A stretch of 64,000 bases of DNA from DASZIT01 sp963709665 (GTDB lineage Bacteria; Actinomycetota; Acidimicrobiia; Acidimicrobiales; RAAP-2), in contig CAVPWU010000002.1 of the NCBI GenBank assembly GCA_963709665.1, positions 620,001 to 684,000 on the forward strand, given 5' to 3'. The translations under genes and the position numbers were made by a program. Under the pieces are notes generated by a model. That model was not told where the DNA came from. It did no database searches and saw only the letters and a list, made by a program, of their open reading frames with translations. Positions 33,576-45,500 of this stretch are shown here, piece after piece. Positions within the stretch are counted from its first letter, which is position 1, and the number at the start of each line of letters is the position of its first letter.

Positions 33576-36452
33576 GGTCGGCCATCCGACCCGGAGCCCG
33601 GCCTGTCGGCCCGCCTCCCAGGAGGTCCGCCAGGTCGACGGCTCCAGGCGGGTCCGGCACAGGTGCTGGAACTCGGCGTGGAGGGTGGCGGCCATCACCG
33701 GCATCACCATGCCGGTCCGGTCGAGCTCCACGTCGAGCGCCCCGAACAGGCGGGCGGCGGCGGCGTCGTCCCCGGTCAGGGTGGCGCCGGCCGCCCCGCA
33801 GGCCAGGGCGTAGAGGCACGACGTGATGTCCCCCAGGTCGCGGAGGGTCCGGTAGGCCGCCTCCATCCGGGGGAGGGCCTCCGACGCCCGTCCCTCGAGG
33901 CCGTCGACAGAGGCGGTGACGATGACGGTGGCTGCCACCCCCAGGGCATCGCCGCTCGACTGGTAGCCCCGGCGGGCGGCATCGGCCATGGTCCGGGCCC
34001 GGGGGAAGTCGCCGTCGGCCAGGGCCATCCACGCCTGGTACTCCCGGTAGCGGGCCACGTCCCACGTCGAGCGGTGCTCCCGGGCCAGGGCCACCACCTC
34101 CTCCATCCGGTCGGCCAGTGCACCCCCCTCCGGCGTGGGGGCGAACCGGGCGGCCAGATTGACCTCGACGAAGAGCAGCTCGGCCCGGAGGGCGGGGTCG
34201 CCGAGCCGGTCGACCTGGCGCCGGGCCAGCTGGAGCTGGTCGACGGCGGACTGCTCCCGGTGGGCCCGGACGGCCACCATGGCGGAGCGGAGATGGGCGT
34301 CGGCCCGGAGGGCGTCGAGCTCGGGGTGGCCGGGGAGGACCGGTAGGGAGGTGGCCCTCCCGAGCCAGTGGGCGGCCACCTCGCCATGGCCGCGGAGCTG
34401 CCAGAACCAGGTGAGGGCGACGGCCAGGTGCAGGGCGCCGGCGGTGTCGCCCGACTCCACCAGGGTGGTCAGCGCCCCGTGGAGGTTGTCGTGCTCGGAC
34501 TCCAGGCGGGCCAGCCACTCCGCCTGGTCCGGGCCCCGGAGGGAGTGGTCGGCCTGGGCGGCGAAGTCGAGGTGGACCTGGGCGTGGCGCCGGGCCGCCT
34601 CGTCGAGCTCCCCGGCCGCCTCCAGCCGGTCGAGGGCGAACGACCGGATGGCCGCCGACATCGTGAGCCGGGTGCCACCGGGCCCGTCCACCCGTTGGAC
34701 GAGGCCGGCGTCGACCAACCGCGCCACCGACGGCCAGCCCCCGGGGGGGATGATCCCGGCCACCGCCCCGATGGCCGCCCCGCCCCGGAAGATCCCCAGG
34801 GTGCGGAAGAGCTTCTGCTCCGCGTCGCCCAGCAGGTCGTAGCTCCAGCGGATGGAGCTCCGGATGGTGCGGTGCCGGCGGGGTCGGTCACTGGCGTCGT
34901 CGGGGAGCTCGTCAGGGGTGCCGGGCAGGTGGCCGACCAGTTCGCCCGGGGTGAACAGCCGGAGCTGCATCGCCACCAGCTCGAGCGCCAACGGGAGCCC
35001 ACCGACCTCCCGGCACAGGGCCGCCACCGTCGGGACGTCCTCGGCGGCCACCGGGGCGCCGATGGCCCGGGCCCGGGCCAGCACCAGCTGCACGGAGGGG
35101 CTCTCCGCCACCGCCGGCCCGTCGGCCCCGGGCCCGGGGACCGGGAGGGGGCCGAGGGTGAGGGCCCGCTCGGCCCGGGCCCGGAGCGGGATCCGACTGG
35201 TCAGCAGCACCTGGATCCCCGTGCAGGCGGCCAGGAGCGACTCGACGAAGCCCCCGAGGGGGGCGATGACGGCCTCCCCGTTGTCCAGCACCAGCAGCAG
35301 TCGCCGGTCGCGGAGGATGGAGACCAGCTCGACGGTGGGGTCCCGGTAGCCGGCCAACGGCAGTCCGAGCGCACCGGCGGTGGCGGTGGCCAGGTCGACG
35401 GCCCGGTCGGTGGTGGGGGAGCTGTCGGCCAGCTCCACCACCACCACCCCCGACGGCAGCTCGGGGTCGACGCCCAGCCGGGAGCGTCCGGCCACCTCGA
35501 GGGCCAACCGGCTCTTGCCCACGCCGCCCGGCCCGGTGACCGTGACCAGCCGGTGGCCGTCGGCGAGCGCCCGGCAGACGGTCTCCACCTCCTCCCGGCG
35601 ACCGAAGAGGGGAGCGGTGACCGGGGAGGTCGGTCGATCCCCCGGCGAGGTCAGGGGAATGCCCGACGCCTCGGCGATGGAGGCGGCCAGGGCGGCGGTG
35701 GCCGGTTCGGGGACCAGGCCGAACCCGTGGTGCAGGCCATCGCGGAACTCGCGGTAGATGGCCAGGGCCGATGCCGGGTGACCGGAGCGGACGTAGGTGC
35801 CCATCACCGCCCGCCGACCCTCCTCGTTCCAGGGCTCGAGCAGGCCGAGACGGGAGATGAGGGCCGCCGCCTGCGCCTCGTCGAGGGTGGGCCCCCCCGC
35901 CCCCGGGGACCGGTCTCCGGACCCGAGGGCGGCGATCAGGGCGTCGGTGGTCAGGCGCCGGATCCGTTCCCGTTGGAGCCGCACGAACGCTTCGGCCTCC
36001 GGGGCGTCGCGTAGCTCCACCCCCTCGAGGAAGTCGCCGGAGCCGGCGGCCAGCAGGTCGACCAGGACGTCGCCCGACCCCGGGGACCGGGCCTCGGCGA
36101 TGGCCACCTCGAGCCGCCCCACGTCGGTGCGGAGTCGGGTCCGGTCGAGGGCGATGGTGGTCCGATCCACCCACAGGTAGGGCCCGAGGCAGGTGCGCAG
36201 GTCGTGGAGGATCACCCGGAGGTTGGCCTTGGCCCGGTCGGGGGGCAGCGACTCCCAGAAGAGCGCCGCCGCCGTCCGTCGGACCACCGGCAGGGGCTGC
36301 AGGGCCAGGTAGGCGAGGAGTGCCTTCGACTTGCCGTACCGGAGCGGGCGCACCAGGCCGTCGACGGTGACCACCGGGTGCCCGAGGAGGCTCAGGGCGA
36401 GTCCTCCCGAGGGGGCGCCGGGTGGCGGAGGGGAGGCGACGGCGGTGGACAT
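33570..36452 (-). CDS. SARP/AfsR-type regulator: winged helix, BTAD, NTPase and helical repeats
   Basis: A 960-aa regulator. Residues about 17-110 form an OmpR-like winged helix of the SARP type (LSLLGHPVVTVDGLVRPLRYGKSKALLAYLAL, RAKANLRVILHDLRTCLG). Residues 115-265 are the bacterial transcriptional activation domain (BTAD). An NB-ARC/STAND NTPase follows with Walker A GPGGVGKS at 307-314 and VVVELAD, LLLVLDN further on. The C-terminal 400 residues are TPR-like helices. This is the AfsR layout, which couples an ATP-driven switch to DNA binding at heptamer direct repeats. It is divergent from the giant secreted protein, whose control is its most likely role (inference). ATG at 36452. Confidence 0.88.
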   Translation of the reverse strand: MSTAVASPPPPGAPSGGLALSLLGHPVVTVDGLVRPLRYGKSKALLAYLALQPLPVVRRTAAALFWESLPPDRAKANLRVILHDLRTCLGPYLWVDRTTIALDRTRLRTDVGRLEVAIAEARSPGSGDVLVDLLAAGSGDFLEGVELRDAPEAEAFVRLQRERIRRLTTDALIAALGSGDRSPGAGGPTLDEAQAAALISRLGLLEPWNEEGRRAVMGTYVRSGHPASALAIYREFRDGLHHGFGLVPEPATAALAASIAEASGIPLTSPGDRPTSPVTAPLFGRREEVETVCRALADGHRLVTVTGPGGVGKSRLALEVAGRSRLGVDPELPSGVVVVELADSSPTTDRAVDLATATAGALGLPLAGYRDPTVELVSILRDRRLLLVLDNGEAVIAPLGGFVESLLAACTGIQVLLTSRIPLRARAERALTLGPLPVPGPGADGPAVAESPSVQLVLARARAIGAPVAAEDVPTVAALCREVGGLPLALELVAMQLRLFTPGELVGHLPGTPDELPDDASDRPRRHRTIRSSIRWSYDLLGDAEQKLFRTLGIFRGGAAIGAVAGIIPPGGWPSVARLVDAGLVQRVDGPGGTRLTMSAAIRSFALDRLEAAGELDEAARRHAQVHLDFAAQADHSLRGPDQAEWLARLESEHDNLHGALTTLVESGDTAGALHLAVALTWFWQLRGHGEVAAHWLGRATSLPVLPGHPELDALRADAHLRSAMVAVRAHREQSAVDQLQLARRQVDRLGDPALRAELLFVEVNLAARFAPTPEGGALADRMEEVVALAREHRSTWDVARYREYQAWMALADGDFPRARTMADAARRGYQSSGDALGVAATVIVTASVDGLEGRASEALPRMEAAYRTLRDLGDITSCLYALACGAAGATLTGDDAAAARLFGALDVELDRTGMVMPVMAATLHAEFQHLCRTRLEPSTWRTSWEAGRQAGLRVGWPTG

Positions 36453-36480
36453 GGCGCCCCACCCTAGGTCAGAAGAAAGC

Positions 36481-36526
36481 CGCTGACCAGGACGCTAACG
36501 GTCGGCAAACGGAGGATGGTTACAGT
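36481..36526 (+). promoter_or_regulatory. Putative promoter with direct repeats for the giant protein
   Basis: CGCTGAC (36481) and CGCTAAC (36493) form a 7-bp direct repeat with 12-bp period. TACAGT (36521-36526) fits a -10 box, which puts the repeats at about -52 to -34. An inverted pair GATGG/CCATC follows at 36544-36558, and CGGAGGACC precedes the start codon. The arrangement is compatible with control by the adjacent SARP-type regulator. Confidence 0.35.
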
Positions 36527-36594
36527 CATAGGGCAATTTCACCGATGGACAGACCATCTCATATTGAGCATCTGTTCGCACCCCTCGGAGGACC

Positions 36595-39500
36595 ATGATG
36601 ATCAGGCCAGGCCACGCCCGCTCCCACCGGGAGCGGGGTGCTTGTGATCGTTCCCGGACGCCCGGCACCGGACGCGCCCGCCGAAGTGTCAGCGCCCTCC
36701 TCGCCACCGTGATCGTGGCGGGCACCCTGTCCGGCGCCCTGGTGGTGGCCACCGCCACCCAGGCCGGCGCCTCGACCATCGTCACCGAGACCTTCGCCAA
36801 CGCCACCGCCTCCAGCGCCAGCTGGGTGTCGGGTGGGACCGGCGGGACCAATGTGGCCTGCCTGACCGCCGGATCCAGCACCACCCAGACCCCCATCCCC
36901 GGCTGCGGCGGGACCACCGACGCCGCCGGCTCGGGAGCCCTGCGGCTGACCACCAACGGCACCGACCAGACCGGGTGGGCCCTCTACAACAGCGCGGTGG
37001 CCGCCGCCTCCGGCCTGAACATCAGCTTCAACACCTTCCAATTCGACGGCACCGGTGCCGACGGCATCTCCTTCTTTCTGGTGCCCGGCACCACCAGCCT
37101 GACCGCCCCCGGCTCCTTCGGCGGCTACCTGGGGTACGGCGGCGGTGGGACCGGTTCCCCCACCGGCACCGACGGGGTCACCAACGGCCTGCTCAACGTC
37201 GGCCTGGACGTCTACGGCAACAACGCCTGGACCGGGTACGACGGGGCCAACTGCGCGGCGGGGTCGACCTCGTCCTTCCCACTGTCGGCAGCCGGCGAGC
37301 CTACGGCGTCCGTCCCCGAGTCGGTGACCGTCCGGGGTCCGGGCAACGGGCTGAACGGCTACTGCTACATCGCCAACTCCGGGAACCTGACCACCGCCAA
37401 CGCCGCCCACGCCCTCGACTACCCGAAGGCCACCAAGCGGGCCTCCACCAACACGGTGGGGGTCAACATCGTGGTCCCGCCGCCCAACGCCACCGGGACG
37501 CCGCCCAATGTCACCATCACCCTGACCTTCCCCAACGGCGACACCTACGTGCAGACGGCCGCCGAGCCGCCGGCCAGCTTCCTCCCCACCACCTTCAAGT
37601 TCGGGTTCGCGGGGTCGAGCGGGTCGAGCACCGAGATCCACGAGATCAACGACCTGACCGTGACCACCTCCATCCCCAACCCGGGGGTCACCTCGGTGAG
37701 CCCGGCCCAGACGGCGGTCGGCACCACCAAGAACGTCACCATCACCGGCATCAACTTCAACAACGCCACCGGGGTGACGGTGGGCGGCGTGGCCGCCACC
37801 AACGTGGTGGTGGTCTCCAACACCGAGATCACCGCCACCGTCCCCGCCAACGCCACCGCCGGTGTCTACGACACGCTGGTGACCGGCCCGGGGGGGACCA
37901 GCTCGGTGAACAGCGGTGACAAGTTCACCTACGGTTCGTCCACCACCTCGCTGGTCTCCTCCTCCAACCCCTCGGTGGTCGGCCAGACGGTGACCTACAC
38001 GGCCACCGCCGCCTCCTCGACCGCCTCGGCCAGCTCGGTGGTGCCCACCGGCAACATCGAATTCCTCGACAACGGCACCCCGGTGTCGGCCTGTGGCGGC
38101 TCCGCCGGGGTGGCCGTCAACGGCTCGGGGGTGGCCACCTGCGCCCAGACCTACACGGCCCCCGGCTCCCATCCCCTCACCGCCGTCTACCTGGGCGACA
38201 CCAACTACACCGGGTCGACCTCGACGGTGGTGACCCAGACGGTGAACAAGGCCACCACCAGCACCACGCTGGCCTCCTCGGCCAACCCCTCGATCCTCGG
38301 CCAGGCCGTCACCTTCACCGGCACCGTCGCCCCGGTGGCCCCCGGGGCCGGCACCCCCACCGGCAACATCGAGTTCCTCCAGGGGGGCACCGCCATCGCC
38401 GCCTGCGGCGGCTCGGCCGGGGTGGCCGTCAACGGCTCCGGGCAGGCCACCTGCGCGGTGACCTACAACGCCACCGGCACCTACGCCATCACCGCCACCT
38501 ACCTCGGGGATGCCAACTTCGCCACCTCCACCGCCACCGCCGTCTCCCAGGTGGTGACCCTCATCGCCACCACCACCACCGTCGCCTCCTCGGTCAACCC
38601 CTCGGCGGTCGGCCAGCCGGTCACCTTCACCGGCACCGTCGCCGTGGTGGCGCCGGGCACCGGCACCCCCACCGGGAACATCGAGTTCCTGCAGGGGGGC
38701 ACCGCCATCGCCGCCTGCGGCGGCTCGGCCGGGGTGGCCGTCAACGGCTCCGGGCAGGCCACCTGCGCGGTGACCTACAACGCCACCGGCACCTACGCCA
38801 TCACCGCCACCTACCTGGGCAGCGCCGCCTACGCCACCTCCACCTCCACGGCCACCTCCCAGGTGGTCAACAAGGCGGCCACCACCACCGCCGTGGCCTC
38901 CTCGGTCAACCCCTCGGTGGTCGGCCAGCCGGTCACCTTCACCGGCACCGTCGCCGTGGTGGCGCCGGGCACCGGCACCCCCACCGGGAACATCGAGTTC
39001 CTGCAGGGGGGCACCGCCATCGCCGCCTGCGGCGGCTCGGCCGGAGTGGCCGTCAACGGCTCCGGGCAGGCCACCTGCGCGGTGACCTACAACGCCACCG
39101 GCACCTACGCCATCACCGCCACCTACCTGGGCAGCGCCGCCTACGCCACCTCCACCTCCACGGCCACCTCCCAGGTGGTCAACAAGGCGGCCACCACCAC
39201 CGCCGTGGCCTCCTCGGTCAACCCCTCGGTGGTCGGCCAGCCGGTCACCTTCACCGGCACCGTCGCCGTGGTGGCGCCGGGCACCGGCACCCCCACCGGG
39301 AACATCGAGTTCCTGCAGGGGGGCACCGCCATCGCCGCCTGCGGCGGCTCGGCCGGGGTGGCCGTCAACGGCTCCGGGCAGGCCACCTGCGCGGTGACCT
39401 ACAACGCCACCGGCACCTACGCCATCACCGCCACCTACCTGGGCAGCGCCGCCTACGCCACCTCCACCTCCACGGCCACCTCCCAGGTGGTCAACAAGGC

Positions 39501-42500
39501 GGCCACCACCACCGCCGTGGCCTCCTCGGTCAACCCCTCGGTGGTCGGCCAGCCGGTCACCTTCACCGGCACCGTCGCCGTGGTGGCGCCGGGCACCGGC
39601 ACCCCCACCGGGAACATCGAGTTCCTGCAGGGGGGCACCGCCATCGCCGCCTGCGGCGGCTCGGCCGGGGTGGCCGTCAACGGCTCCGGGCAGGCCACCT
39701 GCGCGGTGACCTACAACGCCACCGGCACCTACGCCATCACCGCCACCTACCTGGGCAGCGCCGCCTACGCCACCTCCACCTCCACGGCCACCTCCCAGGT
39801 GGTCAACAAGGCGGCCACCACCACCACCGTGGCCTCCTCGGTGAACCCGTCGGTCACCGGCCAGACGGTGGTCTACACCGGTGTGTCCACCACCGTCGCC
39901 CCGGGATCGGGCACCCCCACCGGCAACATCGAGTTCCTGGACGGCGGCACGCCCATCGCCACCTGTGGGGGGGCGACCGGTGCACCGGTCAACGGCGCCG
40001 GGCAGGCCATCTGCACGGTGAGCTATCCGGCCACGGGTACCCACGCCATCACCGCCGTCTCGCTGGGTGACGCCGGCCACTCGGCCTCCACCTCCACGAC
40101 GCTCGGCCAGGTGGTGGACCAGGCTGCCAGCCTGACCACCCTCGCCTCCTCGGCCAACCCGTCGACGGTGGGTCAGTCGGTGACCTTCACCGCTGCCACC
40201 ACCGGGGTGGCCCCCGGGGCCGGCACCCCCACCGGCAACATCGAGTTCCTGGACAACGGCACCCCCATCGCCGCCTGCGGTGGGGCGGCCGGTGCGCCGG
40301 TCGACGGCTCGGGACAGGCCACCTGCGAGACGACCTACGCCTCGGTCAGCACCCATCCGATCACCGCCGTCGAGCTGGGCGACGCCAACTTCACCGGTTC
40401 CACCTCGCCGACGGTGGACCAGGCCGTGGGCATGTCCGCCACCACCACCTCCATCGCCTCGTCGGTGAACCCGTCGGTGGCCGGCCAGGGGGTGACCTAC
40501 TCGTCGACGGTGACCCCCGCCGGGGCCGGTACCCCCACCGGATTCGTCGAGTTCCTGGACGGTGGTAGCCCCATCGCCGACTGCAACGGCGCCACCGGTG
40601 AGCCGCTGAACGGCTCGGGGACCGCCACCTGTGCGACCTCCTACGCCGGCGCCGGATCGCACGCCATCACCGCCGTCTACCTGGGCGACACCAACTTCGT
40701 CACCTCCAGCTCGTCCGTCCTCGCCCAGACGGTGGACCCGGCCGCCTCCTCCACCACCCTCACCTCGGGCACCAACCCCTCGGTGGCCGGCCAGTCGGTC
40801 ACCTTCACCGCCGTCACCACCGCCGCCGCCCCGGGATCGGGCACGCCCACCGGGAACGTCGAGTTCCTCGACGGCGGCACGCCCATCGCCGACTGCGGGG
40901 GGGCCACCGGTGAGCCGGTGGACGGCACCGGGACGGCCACCTGCACCACCTCCTTCGCCTCGGTGGGCACCGACGCCGTCACCGCCACCGAGCTGGGGGA
41001 TGCCAACTTCACGCCCTCCACCTCCGCCCCGGTCGCCCAGACGGTGGACCCGGCCGCCTCCTCCACCACCCTCACCTCGGGCACCAACCCCTCGGTGGCC
41101 GGTCAGTCGGTCACCTTCACCGCCGTCACCACCGCCGCCGCCCCGGGATCGGGCACGCCCACCGGGAACGTCGAGTTCCTCGACGGCGGCACGCCCATCG
41201 CCGACTGCGGGGGGGCCACCGGTGAGCCGGTGGACGGCACCGGGACGGCCACCTGCACCACCTCCTTCGCCTCGGTGGGCACCGACGCCGTCACCGCCAC
41301 CGAGCTGGGGGATGCCAACTTCACGCCCTCCACCTCCGCCCCGGTCGCCCAGACGGTGGACCCGGCCGCCTCCTCCACCACCCTCACCTCGGGCACCAAC
41401 CCCTCGGTGGCCGGCCAGTCGGTCACCTTCACCGCCGTCACCACCGCCGCCGCCCCGGGATCGGGCACGCCCACCGGGAACGTCGAGTTCCTCGACGGCG
41501 GCACGCCCATCGCCGACTGCGGGGGGGCCACCGGTGAGCCGGTGGACGGCACCGGGACGGCCACCTGCACCACCTCCTTCGCCTCGGTGGGCACCGACGC
41601 CGTCACCGCCACCGAGCTGGGGGATGCCAACTTCACGCCCTCCACCTCCGCCCCGGTCGCCCAGACGGTGGACCCGGCCGCCTCCTCCACCACCCTCACC
41701 TCGGGCACCAACCCCTCGGTGGCCGGCCAGTCGGTCACCTTCACCGCCGTCACCACCGCCGCCGCCCCGGGATCGGGCACGCCCACCGGGAACGTCGAGT
41801 TCCTCGACGGCGGCACGCCCATCGCCGACTGCGGGGGGGCCACCGGTGAGCCGGTGGACGGCACCGGGACGGCCACCTGCGTGACCAGCTACGCCACCTC
41901 GGGCTCGCACCAGATCACCGCCACCGAGCTGGGGGACACCAACTTCACCCCCTCCACCTCCGCCCCGGTCACCCAGACGGTGGACGCCCTCCCCTCCTCG
42001 GTCACGGCGTCGGCATCGCCGACCACCACCGTGTTCGGCCAGAACACCACCATCACCGCCACCGTCCCGGCGGCGGCCACCGGCACGGTGACCTTCACCG
42101 GTCCCGGTGACGCCACCCTCTGCACCGCCACCGTCTCGGACGGGACCGCCACCTGCGACACCACGGCGTTGCCGGTGGGAGCCGACAGCGTCGACGTGTC
42201 CTACTCGGGGGACGCCACCTACGGGCCGTCCTCCACCACCACCTCGGTGACGGTGTCCCAGGCGGGTACCACCACCACCGTGGTGTCGTCGGACAACCCG
42301 GTGACGGCCGGCGACGGGGTGACCTACACGGCGGCGGTGTCGGCCACCGCCCCGGGGGCCGGGACCCCGACCGGGTTCGTCGTGTTCCTCGACGGTTCCA
42401 CCCCCATCGCCGCCTGCAACAGCGACTTCGGCGTGCCGCTGACCGGTTCCGCCGAGGCCACCTGCACCACCAGCTACTTCGTGGCCGGCAGCCACACCAT

Positions 42501-45500
42501 CACCGCCTCCTACCAGGGCGACACCGACTTCACCGGCTCCGTCTCCGGTCCGCTCACCCAGTTGGTGGAAGGCATCGCCACCTCGGTGTCCGCCTCGGCG
42601 TCGCCGAGCACCACGGTGTTCGGCCAGAACACCACCATCACCGCCACCGTCCCGGCGGCGGCCACCGGCACGGTGACCTTCACCGGCCCCGGTGACGCCG
42701 TCCTGTGCACCGCCCCGGTCACCGACGGCAGCGCCACCTGCGACACCACGGCGCTGCCGGTGGGTTCGGACACCGTCCAGGTCTCCTACTCCGGGGACGG
42801 CACCTACGTGCCGTCGTCGACCTTCACCACCGTCACCGTCGACCAGGCCGCGACCACCACCTCGCTCTCCTCGTCGGGGAGCCCGTCGACCGCCGGGGAT
42901 CCGGTGACCCTGACGGCGGTGGCGGGACCGGTGGCCCCCGGAGCGGGGACGCTCACCGGATCCATCGAGTTCCTGAGCGGTGGCCAGCCGATCGCCGCCT
43001 GCGGGGGAGCCAGCGGTCAACCCGTCGACGGGACGGGGACGGCCACCTGCGCCACGTCCTTCCCGGTCGCCGGCACCTTCACCCTCACCGCCACCTACCT
43101 GGGGGACACCGACTTCACCGGCTCCACCTCCGGCCCGCTCCCTCAGGTGGTGAACCCCATCGCCACCTCGGTGACGGCATCGGCGTCGCCGAGCACCACG
43201 GTGTCGGGTCAGGACACCACCATCACCGCCACCGTCCCGACGGGTGCCACCGGCACCGTCACCTTCACCGGGCCCGGCGACACCGTGCTGTGCATTGCCA
43301 CCGTGTCGGACGGCACCGCCACCTGCGACACCACGGCACTCCCGGTCGGCACCGACACCGTCGAAGTGTCCTACTCCGGTGACGCCACCTACGGGTCGTC
43401 GTCGACCTCCGCCTCGGTGACGGTGTCCCCGGCCGGCACCACCAGCACGGTGACCTCCTCGGCCGACCCCGCCAACGTCGGCCAGACCGTCACCTTCACC
43501 GACACCGTGTCGCCGCTGGCCCCCGGGTCCGGCACCCCGACCGGGGAGGTGACCTTCTCCGAGGGCGGCAACCCGGTTCCCACCTGCACCGACGTCCCCC
43601 TGGTCGGGGGAGTGGCCACGTGTGCCCTCACCTTCGGCTCCGCCGGCCAGTACGTCATCGGCGCCGGCTACCCCGGGGACACCGAGTTCAACGGTTCCGG
43701 TGCCGCCCCGCTGACCCAGGTGATCAGCACCACCACCTCGACCACCGCCGCCTCGGCATCCCCGAGCACCACCGTGTTCGGTCAGGGCACCACCATCACC
43801 GCCACCGTCCCGGCGGCGGCCACCGGCTCGGTGGTGTTCACCGGCCCCGGCGACGTGACCCTGTGCACGGCCACCGTGTCGGACGGCACCGCCACCTGCG
43901 ACACCACGGTGCTGCCGGTGGGTACCGACACCGTCGGCGTCGCCTACCTGGGTGATCCCACCTACGGGCCGTCGTCCACCACCACCTCGGTGACCGTGAC
44001 CAAGGCCGGGACCACCACCGCCGTGATCTCCTCGATCAACCCCTCCGTGGCCGGTGGCGGAGTGACCTACACCGCCTCGGTGGCACCGGTGGCGCCCGGG
44101 GCCGGCGCACCCACCGGGTTCGTCGAGTTCCTGGACGGCAGCACGCCCATCAGCGGGTGTGGCGGTGCCTCTGGGGTGGCCCTCGACGGTGCCAGCGCCG
44201 CCTGTGCGGTCACCTACTCGGTGGTGGGCAGCCACCCCATCACCGCGGTGTACCTGGCGGACACCGACTTCACCGGCTCCACCTCGAGCGTGCTGACCCA
44301 GGTGGTCGACGCCAAGACCTCCACCGTGACCGCCACCGCCTCGCCCACCACCATCGTCTACGGCCAGCCCACCACCCTCACCGCCACGGTGACCACCGGG
44401 GCCACCGGCACGGTGACCTTCACCGGACCGGGGGACGTGACGCTGTGCACGGCCACCGTCTCCGGCACCACCGCCAGCTGCCGGACCACGGTGCTTCCGG
44501 CAGGGGCCGACACGGTCGACGTGGCGTACGCCGGCGACACCGTCTACGGGCCCTCGTCGACCACCGTGCCGGTCACGGTGACCCGGGCGGTGTCCGCCAC
44601 CACGGTGACCTCCGCCCGCAACCCGTCGGCCGTGGGGGCCACCGTGGCCTTCACCGCCACCGTCAGCTCGGTCGCCCCCAGCACCACCACCCCGGTCGGC
44701 AACGTGGAGTTCTTCGACCAGAACGTTCCGGTGGCCGGCTGCGGCGGGACGGGCGGGGTGGCCCTCAGCGGCGGCCACGCCATCTGCGACATCACCTTCC
44801 CGTCCGGTGGGACGTTCGCCATCGTGGCCGCCTACCTGGGGTCGGCCGAGAACGGTGACTCCAACTCGGCACCGCTGGCCCAGGTGGTCGACCGGGCACC
44901 GACGTCGGTGACCGCCACCGTCTCCGCCGACCCGGTCAGCCAGTCGCCGGTGACCATCACCGCCACGGTGACCCCCGGGGCCACCGGCACGGTGACCTTC
45001 ACCGGACCCGGGGGGACGGTGTACTGCACCGCCCCGATCGTCAACGGCCAGGCCATCTGCACCACCTCCCAGCTGCCGTCCGGGCCGGTGACGGTGACGG
45101 TCTCCTACCCGGGCGACACCAACCACCTCCCCGCCTCCACCACGGTGACCTTCACGGTGGCCGCCTCCATCGACGCCCGGGGCCAGGGGTACTGGACCGA
45201 TGCCGCCGACGGGGGGATCTTCACCTTCGGGAACAAGCACTTCTACGGCTCCACCGGGTCGATCCACCTCAACGCCCCGGCGGTCGGCATGGCCTCCACC
45301 CCCGATGACGGCGGGTACTGGCTGGTGGCCACCGACGGTGGGGTGTTCGCCTTCGGGGACGCCGGCTTCTACGGCTCCACCGGATCCATCCACCTGAACA
45401 AGCCGATCGAGGGCATCGCCCCCACCGGGGACGGCAAGGGCTACTGGATGTCGGCCTCCGACGGGGGCATCTTCGCCTTCGGCGACGCCACCTTCCACGG

